The notes beneath the pieces are model-generated. The model saw only the letters and a program-made list of their open reading frames with translations. It had not been told where the DNA came from and searched no databases. DNA of 64,000 nt from Actinomycetospora straminea (lineage in GTDB: Bacteria > Actinomycetota > Actinomycetes > Mycobacteriales > Pseudonocardiaceae). The stretch covers positions 248,001 through 312,000 of the forward strand of contig NZ_JAQZAN010000002.1 in NCBI RefSeq assembly GCF_028737255.1, in the 5' to 3' direction. A program made the position numbers and the translations under genes. Each line of letters begins with the position of its first letter. Positions within the stretch are counted from its first letter, which is position 1. Shown here piece after piece: positions 8,121-16,232 of the stretch.

Positions 8121-8972
8121 TCAGGCGAGCTGCGCGCTCAGCAGCGGGCCGACGGCCGCGACGCGCACGTAGTAGCCGGGGCGCCCGGCGCGGGCGCAGC
8201 CGTCGCCGAAGGACGTGACCCCGATGAGCTTGCCGGCGGCGACGAGCGGGCCGCCCGAGTCGCCCTGGCAGGAGTCGACGCCGCCCTGGTCGAAGCCGGC
8301 GCAGGTCAGGCGGCGCGGGTCGAAGCCGCGGTCGCCGGCGCGGCAGTAGTCGTCGCCGCGCATCGGCACCGTCGCGGTCAGCAGGTAGCGCGAGGGCGTG
8401 GCGTTCTCGGCGGTCGCGCCCCAGCCGTAGACCTGGGCGGCGCGCCCGTCGGCGTAGAGCGCCTCGTCGCCGGCGCCGGCGAGCGGCAGCGGGGTGCGGG
8501 CGCTCGGGGCGTCCAGCGTCAGCACGGCGAGGTCGGCGCCCCGCCCGACGCCCTCGAACTCGGGGCTGACCCAGACCGACCGCACGCCCGCCGTCTCGCC
8601 GGTGGTCGACTGCTTGTCGTCGCGGCCCGCGACCACCCGGACCTTGTCGGCCGTCGTCGTCGCCATGCAGTGGGCGGCGGTGAGCACCTTGGTCGGCGCG
8701 ACGAGCGTGCCGCCGCAGAACTGGAAGCCCGCGGCGTCGGTGAGGAACACGGCCCAGGGGTGCTCGTCGGTGGTCGTGCGCGCCCCGCCGACCACCCGCG
8801 TCCCCGCGTCGACGACGACCGTGCCGCCGTCGCCGGCGTCGTCACCGCCCTCCGTCGCCCGCGCCGTCCCGACGGCACCGACGGTCCCGGCCAGCGCGAG
8901 CAGGAGGGCCACCCCGAGGAGCACGAGCGCCCGTCGACCCGTGACCAGTCCCTCGCGCACGCCGTTCGTCAT
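8121..8972 (-). CDS. Secreted trypsin-like serine protease (S1)
   Basis: 283 residues. An N-terminal export signal (basic GRR, then ~20 hydrophobic residues ending near ARAT, residue 40) precedes an activation site TRVVGG (cleavage after Arg59 would create VVGG). The catalytic triad is complete: His101 (TAAHC), Asp147 (DLAVL) and Ser239 (GDSGGP). Asp233, six residues before the serine, predicts trypsin-like cleavage after Arg/Lys. Six cysteines fit the S1 disulfide pattern. It is probably exported by Sec and active outside the cell; the physiological target is unknown. It is divergent from mtr across a 353-bp gap. Confidence 0.9.
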   Translation of the reverse strand: MTNGVREGLVTGRRALVLLGVALLLALAGTVGAVGTARATEGGDDAGDGGTVVVDAGTRVVGGARTTTDEHPWAVFLTDAAGFQFCGGTLVAPTKVLTAAHCMATTTADKVRVVAGRDDKQSTTGETAGVRSVWVSPEFEGVGRGADLAVLTLDAPSARTPLPLAGAGDEALYADGRAAQVYGWGATAENATPSRYLLTATVPMRGDDYCRAGDRGFDPRRLTCAGFDQGGVDSCQGDSGGPLVAAGKLIGVTSFGDGCARAGRPGYYVRVAAVGPLLSAQLA

Positions 8973-9325
8973 CCGGTCCGCCCCTCCGCTGCTCGGCCGT
9001 TCGGCGCGCTCCCCGTGTGCCGTTCGGCTCAGCGGTCAGCTGCCTTGGCCGGAGACGACAGCAGCCGCAACGCCGCCCGACAAGGCGGACGCGGGCAGGT
9101 TCGCTCCGCCGAGCGACGACGAACGGTCGATTTTCGTCGGTAAACGACACCGACGGATGGTCGGACAGCCGACGAGCGGTCGTCGATCAGCGACGAGCGG
9201 AGATCGTCGCGACCGTCCGTCGCGCGGGCCGCGCGCCCGGGGCGGGTGGTGACGTCGTGGGTGACGCCGGGTGCACCTCGCGGACGCGGACCGCACCCGC
9301 TCCGATGGCGCACTACCGTGGGGGC
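8973..9325. promoter_or_regulatory. Divergent intergenic region, protease / mtr
   Basis: This 353-bp gap holds no credible gene. It is locally less GC-rich around 9125-9150 and contains the inverted repeat CGTCGGT-N7-ACCGACG (9135-9155), an operator-like 21-bp site. The TACCGT box for mtr lies at its right end. I cannot place a convincing -10 for the protease gene. Confidence 0.45.
9314..9319 (+). promoter_or_regulatory. -10 box of mtr, leaderless type
   Basis: TACCGT lies 6 nt before the GTG start of mtr. There is no purine-rich ribosome site other than a G-run, so transcription probably begins at the start codon. Confidence 0.5.
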
Positions 9326-10708
9326 GTGCCCCACCACGACCTCGTCATCATCGGCACCGGGTCCGGCAACACCATCCCGGACGAGCGGTTCGCCGACATG
9401 GACGTGGCGATCGTCGAGCACGGCGTCTACGGCGGGACCTGCCTCAACGTGGGCTGCATCCCGACGAAGATGTACGTCTACGCGGCCGACGTCGCCGAGA
9501 CGATCCGGCACGCCGGCACCTACGGCGTCGACGCCAGCATCGACAAGATCCGCTGGGCCGACATCCGCGACCGGGTCTTCGGGCGCATCGACCCGATCTC
9601 CGCGGGCGGGCAGCGCTACCGGCAGGGCCAGACGGGCACCACGGTCTACCTGGGCCACGCCCGCTTCACCGGCGACCGCACGCTCGACGTGGCGCCGACC
9701 GACGGCGGCCCGCCGGTCACGGTCACCGGTGACCGGGTGGTCGTCGCCGCCGGGGCCCGCCCCGGCATCCCGGAGATCATCGCCTCGAGCGGCGTGCCCT
9801 TCCACACCTCCGACGACGTCATGCGCCTCGACGAGGTCCCCCGCCGTCTGACGATCATCGGCGGCGGTTACATCGCCGCCGAGTTCGCGCACGTCTTCTC
9901 CGCGCTGGGCGCCGAGGTCACCATCGCCACCCGCGGGCCGGCGCTGCTGCGCGAGCAGGACGAGGAGATCTCGGGGCGCTTCACCGAGCTCGCCGCGCGA
10001 CGCTGGACCGTGCTGCTCGAGGCCGCGCCGACCGCCTCGCCCGAGCAGCGGCCCGACGGCACGATCCTCGTGCACTGCCGGCACGGCGCGATCGAGGGCG
10101 ACGCCCTGCTCGTCGCCACCGGCCGCATCCCCAACAGCGACCACCTCGACGCCGCCGCCGGCGGGCTCGCGCTGCACCCCGACGGCCGGATCGTCGTCGA
10201 CGAGCAGCAGCGCACCACGGCGCCGGGCGTCTGGGCGCTCGGCGACGTGAGCTCCGAGCACCAGCTCAAGCACGTCGCCAACCACGAGGCGGCCGTCGTG
10301 CGGCACAACCTGCTCCACCCCGACGAGCCGCGCCGGACGAACAACGCCCACGTCCCGTCGGCGGTGTTCACCGACCCGCAGATCGCGTCGATCGGCCTGC
10401 GCGAGCAGGACTGCCGCGACCGCGGCATCCCCTACGTCACCAAGGTCCAGCGCTACGGCGACGTCGCCTTCGGCTGGGCGATGGAGGACACCACCGGCGT
10501 CGTCAAGCTCGTCGCGAGCCCCGACGGGACGCTGCTGGGCGCCCACCTCATGGGCCCCGAGGCGTCCTCGCTGATCCAGCCGCTGATCCAGGCCATCACG
10601 TTCGGCCTCGACGCCCGGACCATGGCCGAGAAGCAGTACTGGATCCACCCGGCCCTGCCCGAGGTGATCGAGAACGCGCTGCTCGGGCTCCCGCTCGACC
10701 GCGTCTGA
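9326..10708 (+). CDS. mtr: Mycothione reductase
   Basis: 460 residues of the pyridine-nucleotide disulfide oxidoreductase family. The N-terminal FAD site IIGTGSGN is followed by the redox disulfide GGTCLNVGCIPTK (about residues 35-47), the NADPH-binding IIGGGYIAAEFAH near 180, and a C-terminal dimer-interface His-Glu region (HPALPEVIE). The opening IIGTGSGN with Ser-Gly-Asn matches mycothione reductases rather than lipoamide or glutathione reductases. It reduces mycothiol disulfide with NADPH. I start at GTG 9326 (an upstream in-frame ATG at 9305 also exists), because this gives the family N-terminus and follows the TACCGT box. It pairs functionally with the MshC-like gene at 0.7 kb. Confidence 0.92.
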   Translation: MPHHDLVIIGTGSGNTIPDERFADMDVAIVEHGVYGGTCLNVGCIPTKMYVYAADVAETIRHAGTYGVDASIDKIRWADIRDRVFGRIDPISAGGQRYRQGQTGTTVYLGHARFTGDRTLDVAPTDGGPPVTVTGDRVVVAAGARPGIPEIIASSGVPFHTSDDVMRLDEVPRRLTIIGGGYIAAEFAHVFSALGAEVTIATRGPALLREQDEEISGRFTELAARRWTVLLEAAPTASPEQRPDGTILVHCRHGAIEGDALLVATGRIPNSDHLDAAAGGLALHPDGRIVVDEQQRTTAPGVWALGDVSSEHQLKHVANHEAAVVRHNLLHPDEPRRTNNAHVPSAVFTDPQIASIGLREQDCRDRGIPYVTKVQRYGDVAFGWAMEDTTGVVKLVASPDGTLLGAHLMGPEASSLIQPLIQAITFGLDARTMAEKQYWIHPALPEVIENALLGLPLDRV

Positions 10709-10712
10709 CCCG

Positions 10713-11588
10713 TCACTCGGTCCGGCGGAAACGCCACACGGTCAGGGTCATGAGCACGACGCAGAACCCCACCGTCATGAGGATCTGCACCCCGACCGGG
10801 ACCGGCCACGTGCCCCAGACGATGCCCGGGTCGAAGCGCGCGCGGGCGGCGGCGTCGACGTCGAGGTGGTCGAACACCACCGAGCGCAGGGGCTCGACGG
10901 CGTAGGTCATGGGGTTGACGAGCGTGAGGACGGCGAGCCACGTCGGCAGGCCCGAGAGCGGGAAGAGCGCCCCGGACAGGAACATCAGCGGCGTGATCAC
11001 GAGCTGGACCAGGGGCATCGCCGACTGGATCTGGCGCACGCGCGCGGCCAGCAGCAGGCCCAGCGTCGTGACCATGAAGGCCATGAGGAAGATCAGCCCG
11101 ATCATGGCCAGCAGCATCAGCGGGTCGTAGGGCACCCCGACCAGACCGGCGAGCGCCAGCAGCACCAGGCACTGCAGCGTGGCCACCGACGCCCCGCCGA
11201 GCGCCTTGCCCACGAGGATCGACGTCGTCGAGACGGGCGCGACGAGCATCTCGCGCAGGAAGCCGAACTCGCGGTCCCACACGATGGAGATGCCGGCGAA
11301 GGCCGCGGTGAAGAGCACCGAGATCGCCATGACCCCGGGGAACAGGAACGTCGTGAACTGCACGGTCCCGCCGGTGCTGCTCCCCAGCAGCGAGCCCAGC
11401 CCGCTGCCGAGCACGAACAGGAACAGCAGCGGCTGGGCCAGCGACGACAGGATGCGCGAGCGGTCCTTGACGAAGCGGATCATCTCCCGCTGCCAGACGA
11501 CCGCCGTCGCGCGCGCCTCGGTGGCGAGGCTGCCCGCGGGGACGCGGACGGACTCGGTCGGGGTCCCGGTGGAGGTCTCGGTGGTCAT
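10713..11588 (-). CDS. ABC-2 type exporter permease (DrrB-like)
   Basis: 291 residues. The cytoplasmic N-terminus is followed by six predicted membrane helices and the ABC-2 signature stretch VNPMTYAVEPLR near the C-terminus. It resembles DrrB, the daunorubicin exporter permease. The ATG start (11588) overlaps the stop of the ATPase gene (ATGA), so the two are coupled. The substrate is unknown. The last gene of a two-gene operon controlled from the 12.6 kb divergent region. Confidence 0.9.
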   Translation of the reverse strand: MTTETSTGTPTESVRVPAGSLATEARATAVVWQREMIRFVKDRSRILSSLAQPLLFLFVLGSGLGSLLGSSTGGTVQFTTFLFPGVMAISVLFTAAFAGISIVWDREFGFLREMLVAPVSTTSILVGKALGGASVATLQCLVLLALAGLVGVPYDPLMLLAMIGLIFLMAFMVTTLGLLLAARVRQIQSAMPLVQLVITPLMFLSGALFPLSGLPTWLAVLTLVNPMTYAVEPLRSVVFDHLDVDAAARARFDPGIVWGTWPVPVGVQILMTVGFCVVLMTLTVWRFRRTE

Positions 11589-12568
11589 CAGCGCCTCATC
11601 CGCATCGCCATCGGGTGCATGTCCGGGCCCGCCTCGGCGTCGCGGATCGTCGTGCCGGTGTGGGCGAGGAAGACGTCGTCGAGGCTGGGCCGGGTGACGG
11701 TCACCGACCGGATGGCGACGCCGTGGACGCCGAGCCGGTCGAACAGCCGCGGCACGAACCCCGCGCCGTCGGGCACCGCGACCGTCACCGCGCCCTCGCG
11801 CACCGCTCCCTCGAGCCCGAGCTCGGCGCGCAGCGCGCGCAGGGCCGCCTCGTCGTCGTCGGTGGTGATCGCGACCCGGTCGGCCCCGACCTGGGCCTTG
11901 AGCGCGTCGGGGGTGTCGAGGGCGACGATCCGGCCCTCGTTCATGATCGCGATCCGGTCGCAGTGCTCGGCCTCGTCCATGTAGTGGGTGGTGACGAAGA
12001 CCGTGATCTCCTCGGTGCGGTGCAGCTGCGCGACGTAGTCCCAGATGGTGCCGCGGGTCTGCGGGTCCAGCCCGATCGTCGGCTCGTCGAGGAAGAGCAC
12101 CTGGGGGCTGTGCAGCAGGCCGCGCGCGATCTCCAGGCGTCGCCGCATCCCACCCGAGTAGGTGCGCACCTCGTCGCCGCGGCGGTCCCAGAGCCCGACC
12201 ATGCGCAGGACCTCCTCGCGGCGCGCGGGGGCGCGGCGGCGGTCGACGCCGTAGAGCTCCTGGTGGAAGCGCAGGTTCTGCTCGCCCGACATCGGGGCGT
12301 CGAGCGTCGGGTCCTGGAACACCAGCCCGATCCGCCGGCGCACGGCGGCCCGGTCGCGCACGACGTCGAGGCCGACGACCTCCGCCTGCCCGTCGGTGGG
12401 CTCGACGAGCGTGCACAGGATGTTGATCGTGGTCGACTTGCCCGCGCCGTTCGGACCGAGGAAGCCGAACGTCTCCCCCCGCGCGACCTCGAGGTCGATG
12501 CCCCGGACCGCCTCCACCGCGCCGTAGCGCTTCACCAGGCCGCGGACCGCGACCGCCGGTGTGCCCAT
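11588..12568 (-). CDS. ABC exporter ATPase (DrrA-like)
   Basis: 326 residues. Walker A GPNGAGKST (near 40), Q-loop FQDP, the ABC signature YSGGMRRRLEIARGL, Walker B VLFLDEPTIGLDP and the switch His in VTTHYMDEAEHCD are all present. A ~90-residue C-terminal domain with RPSLDDVFL (the DrrA C-terminal motif) follows. It drives drug or lipid export with the overlapping permease. ATG 12568 has GGAGG upstream. The gene is divergent from a TetR gene, a common drug-export arrangement, so induction by the exported compound is likely (inference). Confidence 0.93.
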   Translation of the reverse strand: MGTPAVAVRGLVKRYGAVEAVRGIDLEVARGETFGFLGPNGAGKSTTINILCTLVEPTDGQAEVVGLDVVRDRAAVRRRIGLVFQDPTLDAPMSGEQNLRFHQELYGVDRRRAPARREEVLRMVGLWDRRGDEVRTYSGGMRRRLEIARGLLHSPQVLFLDEPTIGLDPQTRGTIWDYVAQLHRTEEITVFVTTHYMDEAEHCDRIAIMNEGRIVALDTPDALKAQVGADRVAITTDDDEAALRALRAELGLEGAVREGAVTVAVPDGAGFVPRLFDRLGVHGVAIRSVTVTRPSLDDVFLAHTGTTIRDAEAGPDMHPMAMRMRR

Positions 12569-12579
12569 CCACGCCTCCT

Positions 12580-12615
12580 CTAACAGCGTTAGGGACGCTA
12601 CTCTGACAGCGTTCG
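12580..12615. promoter_or_regulatory. Candidate TetR operator, two copies
   Basis: CTAACAGCGTTAG (12580-12592, 5-bp inverted arms) and a partner CTGACAGCGTTCG (12603-12615) stand 23 bp apart between the divergent exporter and TetR genes. A TACTCT box (12599-12604, plus) and a TAGCGT box (12600-12595, minus) overlap them, so one repressor could shut both promoters. Confidence 0.6.
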
Positions 12616-12644
12616 AGAGGGCAAGCTCGAGGGAGCGAGGTGGC

Positions 12645-13286
12645 ATGGCGCTGACCCGCGACGACGTCGTCGACGCCGCGGTGGACCTGCTCGCCGAGGT
12701 CGGCCTCGAGGGCCTGTCGCTGCGCCGCCTCGCGCGCAAGCTGGGGGTCAGCGCACCGACGCTGTACTGGCACGTCGCGGACAAGCGCACGCTGCTCGAC
12801 CACGTCGCCGAGCGCCTGCTCGCCGACCAGTGGCGCTCCGCCCCGCCGCTCGCGCCCGGCGAGGACTGGGCGGCATGGCTGCGCGAGCGTGCGCTGTCGC
12901 AGTACCGGGCGCTGGTCACCCACCGCGACGCCGCGCTCGTCGTCGCCGGCAACCGGCCGACCGACGACGCGCTGCCCGCGGTCGAGGCGACGATGGCGAC
13001 GCTCGTCGGCGCGGGACTCGGGCCACGCGAGGCGTTCCTGACGCTCATGAGCGTCGGCCACTTCGTCATCGGCTCGGCCGTCGAGTACCACGCGGAGCGA
13101 GCGCGGGCGGCGGAGGCCAGCCCGGTGCCGCACGGCGGTCACGACGCGGCGGCGCACCCGACGCTCGCGGCGGTCGCCACGGCCATGGGGCCGCCCGACG
13201 GCGCCCGACACGAGGACGTCGTCCGTCACGGCCTGGACCTCATGATCGACGGCCTGCGGGCCCGGCTCGCCGACCCGGCGCGCTGA
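12645..13286 (+). CDS. TetR family regulator (TetR_C type)
   Basis: 213 residues. The N-terminal helix-turn-helix (about 5-50, with LSLRRLARKLGVSAPTLYWHV) is of the classical TetR kind, including the TLYWHV recognition helix end. The C-terminal ligand-binding domain has the TetR_C-like region with an internal His-rich stretch (HGGHDAAAHP). ATG 12645 has GGGAGCGAGG upstream. The position facing the DrrAB-like exporter and the CTRACAGCGTTMG repeats argues that it represses that exporter and itself. The ligand is unknown. Confidence 0.9.
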   Translation: MALTRDDVVDAAVDLLAEVGLEGLSLRRLARKLGVSAPTLYWHVADKRTLLDHVAERLLADQWRSAPPLAPGEDWAAWLRERALSQYRALVTHRDAALVVAGNRPTDDALPAVEATMATLVGAGLGPREAFLTLMSVGHFVIGSAVEYHAERARAAEASPVPHGGHDAAAHPTLAAVATAMGPPDGARHEDVVRHGLDLMIDGLRARLADPAR

Positions 13287-13295
13287 GCGCGGCCG

Positions 13296-13571
13296 TCACC
13301 CGCGGTGGCGGTACTCCTCGCCGGGGATCGGCGGCTCCTCGCGCCGGGCCGCCTCCGCGTCCGCGTCCGCGGCGGCCTCGCGCTCGCGGCGCTCGGTGCC
13401 CGGCAGCGAGGTGTCGGGGTCGGTGCCGGCGCCGGCGGACGTCGTGCGTCCGCGCCGCTCGGTGGCGGCCAGCGAGTCGTCGCGCTCGGCGGTCTCCTCC
13501 TGCTCGCGCTCGCGCCGGACGGCCTCGGGGATCGGCGGGGCCACGTGCTCCTGCTCGCCGTGCTCGGGCAT
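13296..13571 (-). CDS. Small hydrophilic charged protein
   Basis: 91 residues, almost entirely Glu/Arg/Ala/Asp, with no hydrophobic core, so probably disordered. It contains two related TERR(E/G)R segments (SLAATERRGR and SLPGTERRER) and ends PPIPGEEYRHRG. ATG 13571 is preceded by GGAAGGG. Similar short hydrophilic proteins occur in actinobacteria without assigned role. It is convergent with the TetR gene at 12.6 kb. The reading frame has the expected GC-rich third positions, which supports it being real. Confidence 0.55.
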   Translation of the reverse strand: MPEHGEQEHVAPPIPEAVRREREQEETAERDDSLAATERRGRTTSAGAGTDPDTSLPGTERREREAAADADAEAARREEPPIPGEEYRHRG

Positions 13572-13636
13572 CTCGGTGATCCCTTCCGACGTCGTCGTCC
13601 TCGACGTCGCCACCGTCCGGCGCCCGGGCCCCCGCG

Positions 13637-14320
13637 TCAAGAGTCCGGGCGACCCGCGCGGCGAGCGGGCAGACCCACCGCCGTCGCGGCCGCCTCGGCG
13701 ACGGCGTCGAAGTACGCCTCGCGGTCCTCGACGACGTTCTCGTACTGCCCGAACAGCTCGAAGCCGACGGTGCCGTAGAGCTGCGTCCACGCCCCCACCG
13801 CGGGCGTGACCAGCGCGGGCGGCACCGCGGGCAGGACGTCGGCGCGCACCACCGCGGGCCAGCCGTCGCCGGCCGCCGGGTCGCCGTGCTCGGCGACGAT
13901 GGTCGCGAGCACCACCGCGACGCGTTCGGCGGCCGGGATCGTCTCGGCCGGTGCGGCGTAGCCGGGGACGGGCGAGCCGTAGACCAGCGCGTACTCCGCC
14001 GGGTGCTCGAGCGCCCAGGTCCGCACCGCGCGCCAGACCGCGCGCCACTGCTCGCGCGGCGGCGTCTGCGGGTCGCGCGCCGCCTCGGCGCGCTCGCCCA
14101 CCGCGTCGTAGGCCTCGATGATCAGCCGGGTCAGCAGCTCGTCGCGGCTCGCGACGTACCGGTAGACCGCCGACGACACCATCCCCACCTCCCGCGCCAC
14201 CGAGCGCAGCGACAGCGCGGCCGCGCCCTGCTCGGCGAGCTGGCGGCGCGCCTCGTCGAGGATCGCGCGGGTGGTCTCGGCGCGCGCCCGTGCGCGGGTC
14301 CCGGGGGGCATGGCGGCCAT
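13637..14320 (-). CDS. TetR family regulator
   Basis: ~227 residues. The HTH lies near 12-58 (ILDEARRQLAEQGAAALSLRSVAREVGMVSSAVYRYVASRDELL), and the C-terminal domain carries a TetR_C-like WAYGSP/HPAEYALVYGSPVPGY region. Start candidates are ATG 14320 and ATG 14311, neither with a clear ribosome site. It is divergent from a deazaflavin-type reductase gene. Two copies of a perfect palindrome lie between the two genes, the expected sites for self-regulation and control of the reductase. Confidence 0.88.
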   Translation of the reverse strand: MAAMPPGTRARARAETTRAILDEARRQLAEQGAAALSLRSVAREVGMVSSAVYRYVASRDELLTRLIIEAYDAVGERAEAARDPQTPPREQWRAVWRAVRTWALEHPAEYALVYGSPVPGYAAPAETIPAAERVAVVLATIVAEHGDPAAGDGWPAVVRADVLPAVPPALVTPAVGAWTQLYGTVGFELFGQYENVVEDREAYFDAVAEAAATAVGLPARRAGRPDS

Positions 14321-14332
14321 GGTGCCATGAGC

Positions 14333-14347
14333 GAGAGCAGTGCTCTT
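14333..14347. promoter_or_regulatory. TetR operator copy 1
   Basis: GAGAGCAGTGCTCTT is one mismatch from a perfect 15-bp palindrome. It sits 13 nt upstream of the TetR start, and the second copy is centred 53 bp away. Confidence 0.7.
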
Positions 14348-14385
14348 GACGTGGCCGAGGGTCCGGGGCACACTCGGTCTCGTGC

Positions 14386-14400
14386 GAGAGCAGTGCTCTC
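14386..14400. promoter_or_regulatory. TetR operator copy 2
   Basis: GAGAGCAGTGCTCTC is a perfect palindrome whose symmetry extends three more bases on each side (14383-14403). It lies 26 nt upstream of the reductase start. Confidence 0.75.
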
Positions 14401-14425
14401 GCAACGAGTCCCCGAGGAGGACCCC

Positions 14426-14875
14426 GTGCCCACCACCCACTACCTGGCGCCCGGACTGCTGACCCGCCGTCTCATGAACCCGCTCGTCGCCGGGCTCACC
14501 CGCCTCGGCCTGCCGCTCGCCGGCTCGGCCGTGCTCGGCGTGCGCGGCCGCACCAGCGGCGAGGTGCGCACCACGCCCGTCAACCCGCTGACGTTCGAGG
14601 GCACCCGCTACCTCGTCGCGGCGCGCGGCACGACGCAGTGGGTGCGCAACCTGCGCGTCGCCGGCGAGGCCCGGCTGACCGTCGGCCGGCGCACCGAGAC
14701 CGTCCGCGCCACCGAGCTCCCCGACGCCGCCAAGGTGCCGGTCCTGCGCGCCTACCTGCGCGCCTGGGCGTGGGAGGTCGGCGCGTTCTTCGAGGGTGTC
14801 GGCGCGGACGCGAGCGACGAGGAGCTCGCGGCGATCGCGCCCCGGCACCCGGTCTTCGCGATCGAGACCGCGTGA
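14426..14875 (+). CDS. Deazaflavin (F420)-dependent nitroreductase family protein
   Basis: 149 residues of the DUF385/Ddn family: LRGRTSGEVRTTPVNPLTFEGTRYLVA (the R-T-S-G-x-x-R-x-T core) and TQWVRNLRVAGEA(R)LTVGRR. Ddn-type split-barrel proteins use reduced F420 for quinone, nitro or enone reduction; some members bind fatty acids or heme instead. The start is GTG 14426 with GAGGAGG 5 nt upstream. It is probably repressed by the adjacent TetR through the twin palindromes. A long hairpin follows the stop. Confidence 0.85.
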   Translation: MPTTHYLAPGLLTRRLMNPLVAGLTRLGLPLAGSAVLGVRGRTSGEVRTTPVNPLTFEGTRYLVAARGTTQWVRNLRVAGEARLTVGRRTETVRATELPDAAKVPVLRAYLRAWAWEVGAFFEGVGADASDEELAAIAPRHPVFAIETA

Positions 14876-14905
14876 GCGGCGGTGGGGGGCGGCGGCGTGG
14901 GCGGC

Positions 14906-14954
14906 GGTTACTGGCTCGTATCGCTCGCCGGGCGAGGGATACGGGCCAGTAACC
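14906..14954. terminator. 24-bp near-perfect hairpin terminator
   Basis: The arms at 14906-14929 and 14931-14954 differ at only two positions (one a G-U pair) and have a single-base centre. It lies between the reductase stop and the next gene. No U-tract. Confidence 0.6.
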
Positions 14955-14995
14955 CCCGAACGATCTCCGAGCCTGCCGGGGCCCGGGGCCCTCGC

Positions 14996-15001
14996 TAGGG
15001 T
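14996..15001 (+). promoter_or_regulatory. -10 box, leaderless type
   Basis: TAGGGT lies 7 nt before the ATG of the enoyl reductase-like gene. No Shine-Dalgarno lies between. Confidence 0.55.
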
Positions 15002-15008
15002 CGCGGCC

Positions 15009-16232
15009 ATGTCGGGTGATCGTGAGCACGAGCTGGTCCTGTTCGGCGCGACGAGCTTCGTCGGGGAGCTGACCGCCGCCTACCTGGCCCGCCACGCCCC
15101 CGCCGGCACCCGGATCGCGCTCGGCGGGCGCTCGCGCGAGCGCCTGGAGAAGGTCCGCGACCGGCTGCCCGCCCCGGGCGGCGACTGGCCCCTGGTCGTC
15201 GCCGACACCGGCGACCAGGACGCGCTGGCCCGCATGGCGGCGTCGGCCGACGTCGTGGCCACCACCGTCGGCCCCTACGCCAAGTTCGGCCTGCCCGTGG
15301 TCGAGGCGTGCGCCACCGCCGGCACCCACTACGCCGACCTCACCGGCGAGGTGCAGTTCGCCCGCGAGGCCATCGACCGCTGCGACGAGCCGGCCCGCGC
15401 GAACGGGGCGCGGCTCGTGCACTCGTGCGGCTACGACTCGATCCCCTCCGACCTCGCGGTCCTGCTGCTGCACAGCCGGGTGCAGGCTGACGGCGAGGGC
15501 GAGCTCGCCGACGTCACCACCGTCGCCCGCATCCGGGGCGGCGTCTCCGGCGGCACGATCGACTCGATGCGCGGGCTCGCCGACGCCTCGCGCGCCGACC
15601 GCTCGGTCTACAAGCTCATGCGCGACCCCTACGGCCTCTCCCCCGAGCGCGACGCCGAGCCCGACACCCGCCAGCCCAGCGACGTCCCCCGCCCGCACCA
15701 GGTCGAGGGCCGCTGGGTCGCGCCGTTCGTCATGGCGTCCTACAACACCCGGATCGTGCGGCGCTCCAACGCGATCGCGGGCTACGCCTACGGCAAGGGC
15801 CTGCGCTACGGCGAGGTCATGGGCGCGGGCAGCGGCCCGGTCGGCGCCGTCACCGCCGCCGGGATCACCGCGGGGCTCGGGGCGATGCTCGCCGGCCTGT
15901 CCACCCCGGGCGTGCGCCAGGTCCTCGACCGCGTGCTGCCGAAGCCCGGCGAGGGCCCGAGCGAAAAGGCCCGCGAGCAGGGCTGGTTCCGCCACGACGT
16001 CGACGCCACGACCACCACCGGCGCGCGCTACACCGCCCGCGTCTCCGGCTCGGGCGACCCGGGCTACGCCGCCACCGCGGTGATGCTCGGCGAGAGCGCG
16101 CTCTGCCTCGCCCTCGACGGCGACCGCCTGCCGGAGCGCACCGGCTCGCTCACCCCGGCCACGGCCATGGGCCCGGCGCTGGTCGAGCGCCTGCGCACCG
16201 CCGGGCACGTCTACGACGTCGCGAAGGCCTGA
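15009..16232 (+). CDS. Trans-acting enoyl reductase / saccharopine dehydrogenase-like protein
   Basis: 407 residues. The N-terminal Rossmann fold [18 protein letters not shown] (10-27) with GGRSRERL is followed by [28 protein letters not shown], the conserved block of the actinobacterial family containing Rv2449c and Rv2953. In Mycobacterium tuberculosis, Rv2953 reduces enoyl intermediates in trans during phenolphthiocerol dimycocerosate assembly. Here no polyketide synthase is near, so the substrate is unknown. ATG 15009 follows TAGGGT by 7 nt. Its 3' end overlaps the convergent cobQ stop by 22 bp. Confidence 0.85.
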   Translation: MSGDREHELVLFGATSFVGELTAAYLARHAPAGTRIALGGRSRERLEKVRDRLPAPGGDWPLVVADTGDQDALARMAASADVVATTVGPYAKFGLPVVEACATAGTHYADLTGEVQFAREAIDRCDEPARANGARLVHSCGYDSIPSDLAVLLLHSRVQADGEGELADVTTVARIRGGVSGGTIDSMRGLADASRADRSVYKLMRDPYGLSPERDAEPDTRQPSDVPRPHQVEGRWVAPFVMASYNTRIVRRSNAIAGYAYGKGLRYGEVMGAGSGPVGAVTAAGITAGLGAMLAGLSTPGVRQVLDRVLPKPGEGPSEKAREQGWFRHDVDATTTTGARYTARVSGSGDPGYAATAVMLGESALCLALDGDRLPERTGSLTPATAMGPALVERLRTAGHVYDVAKA

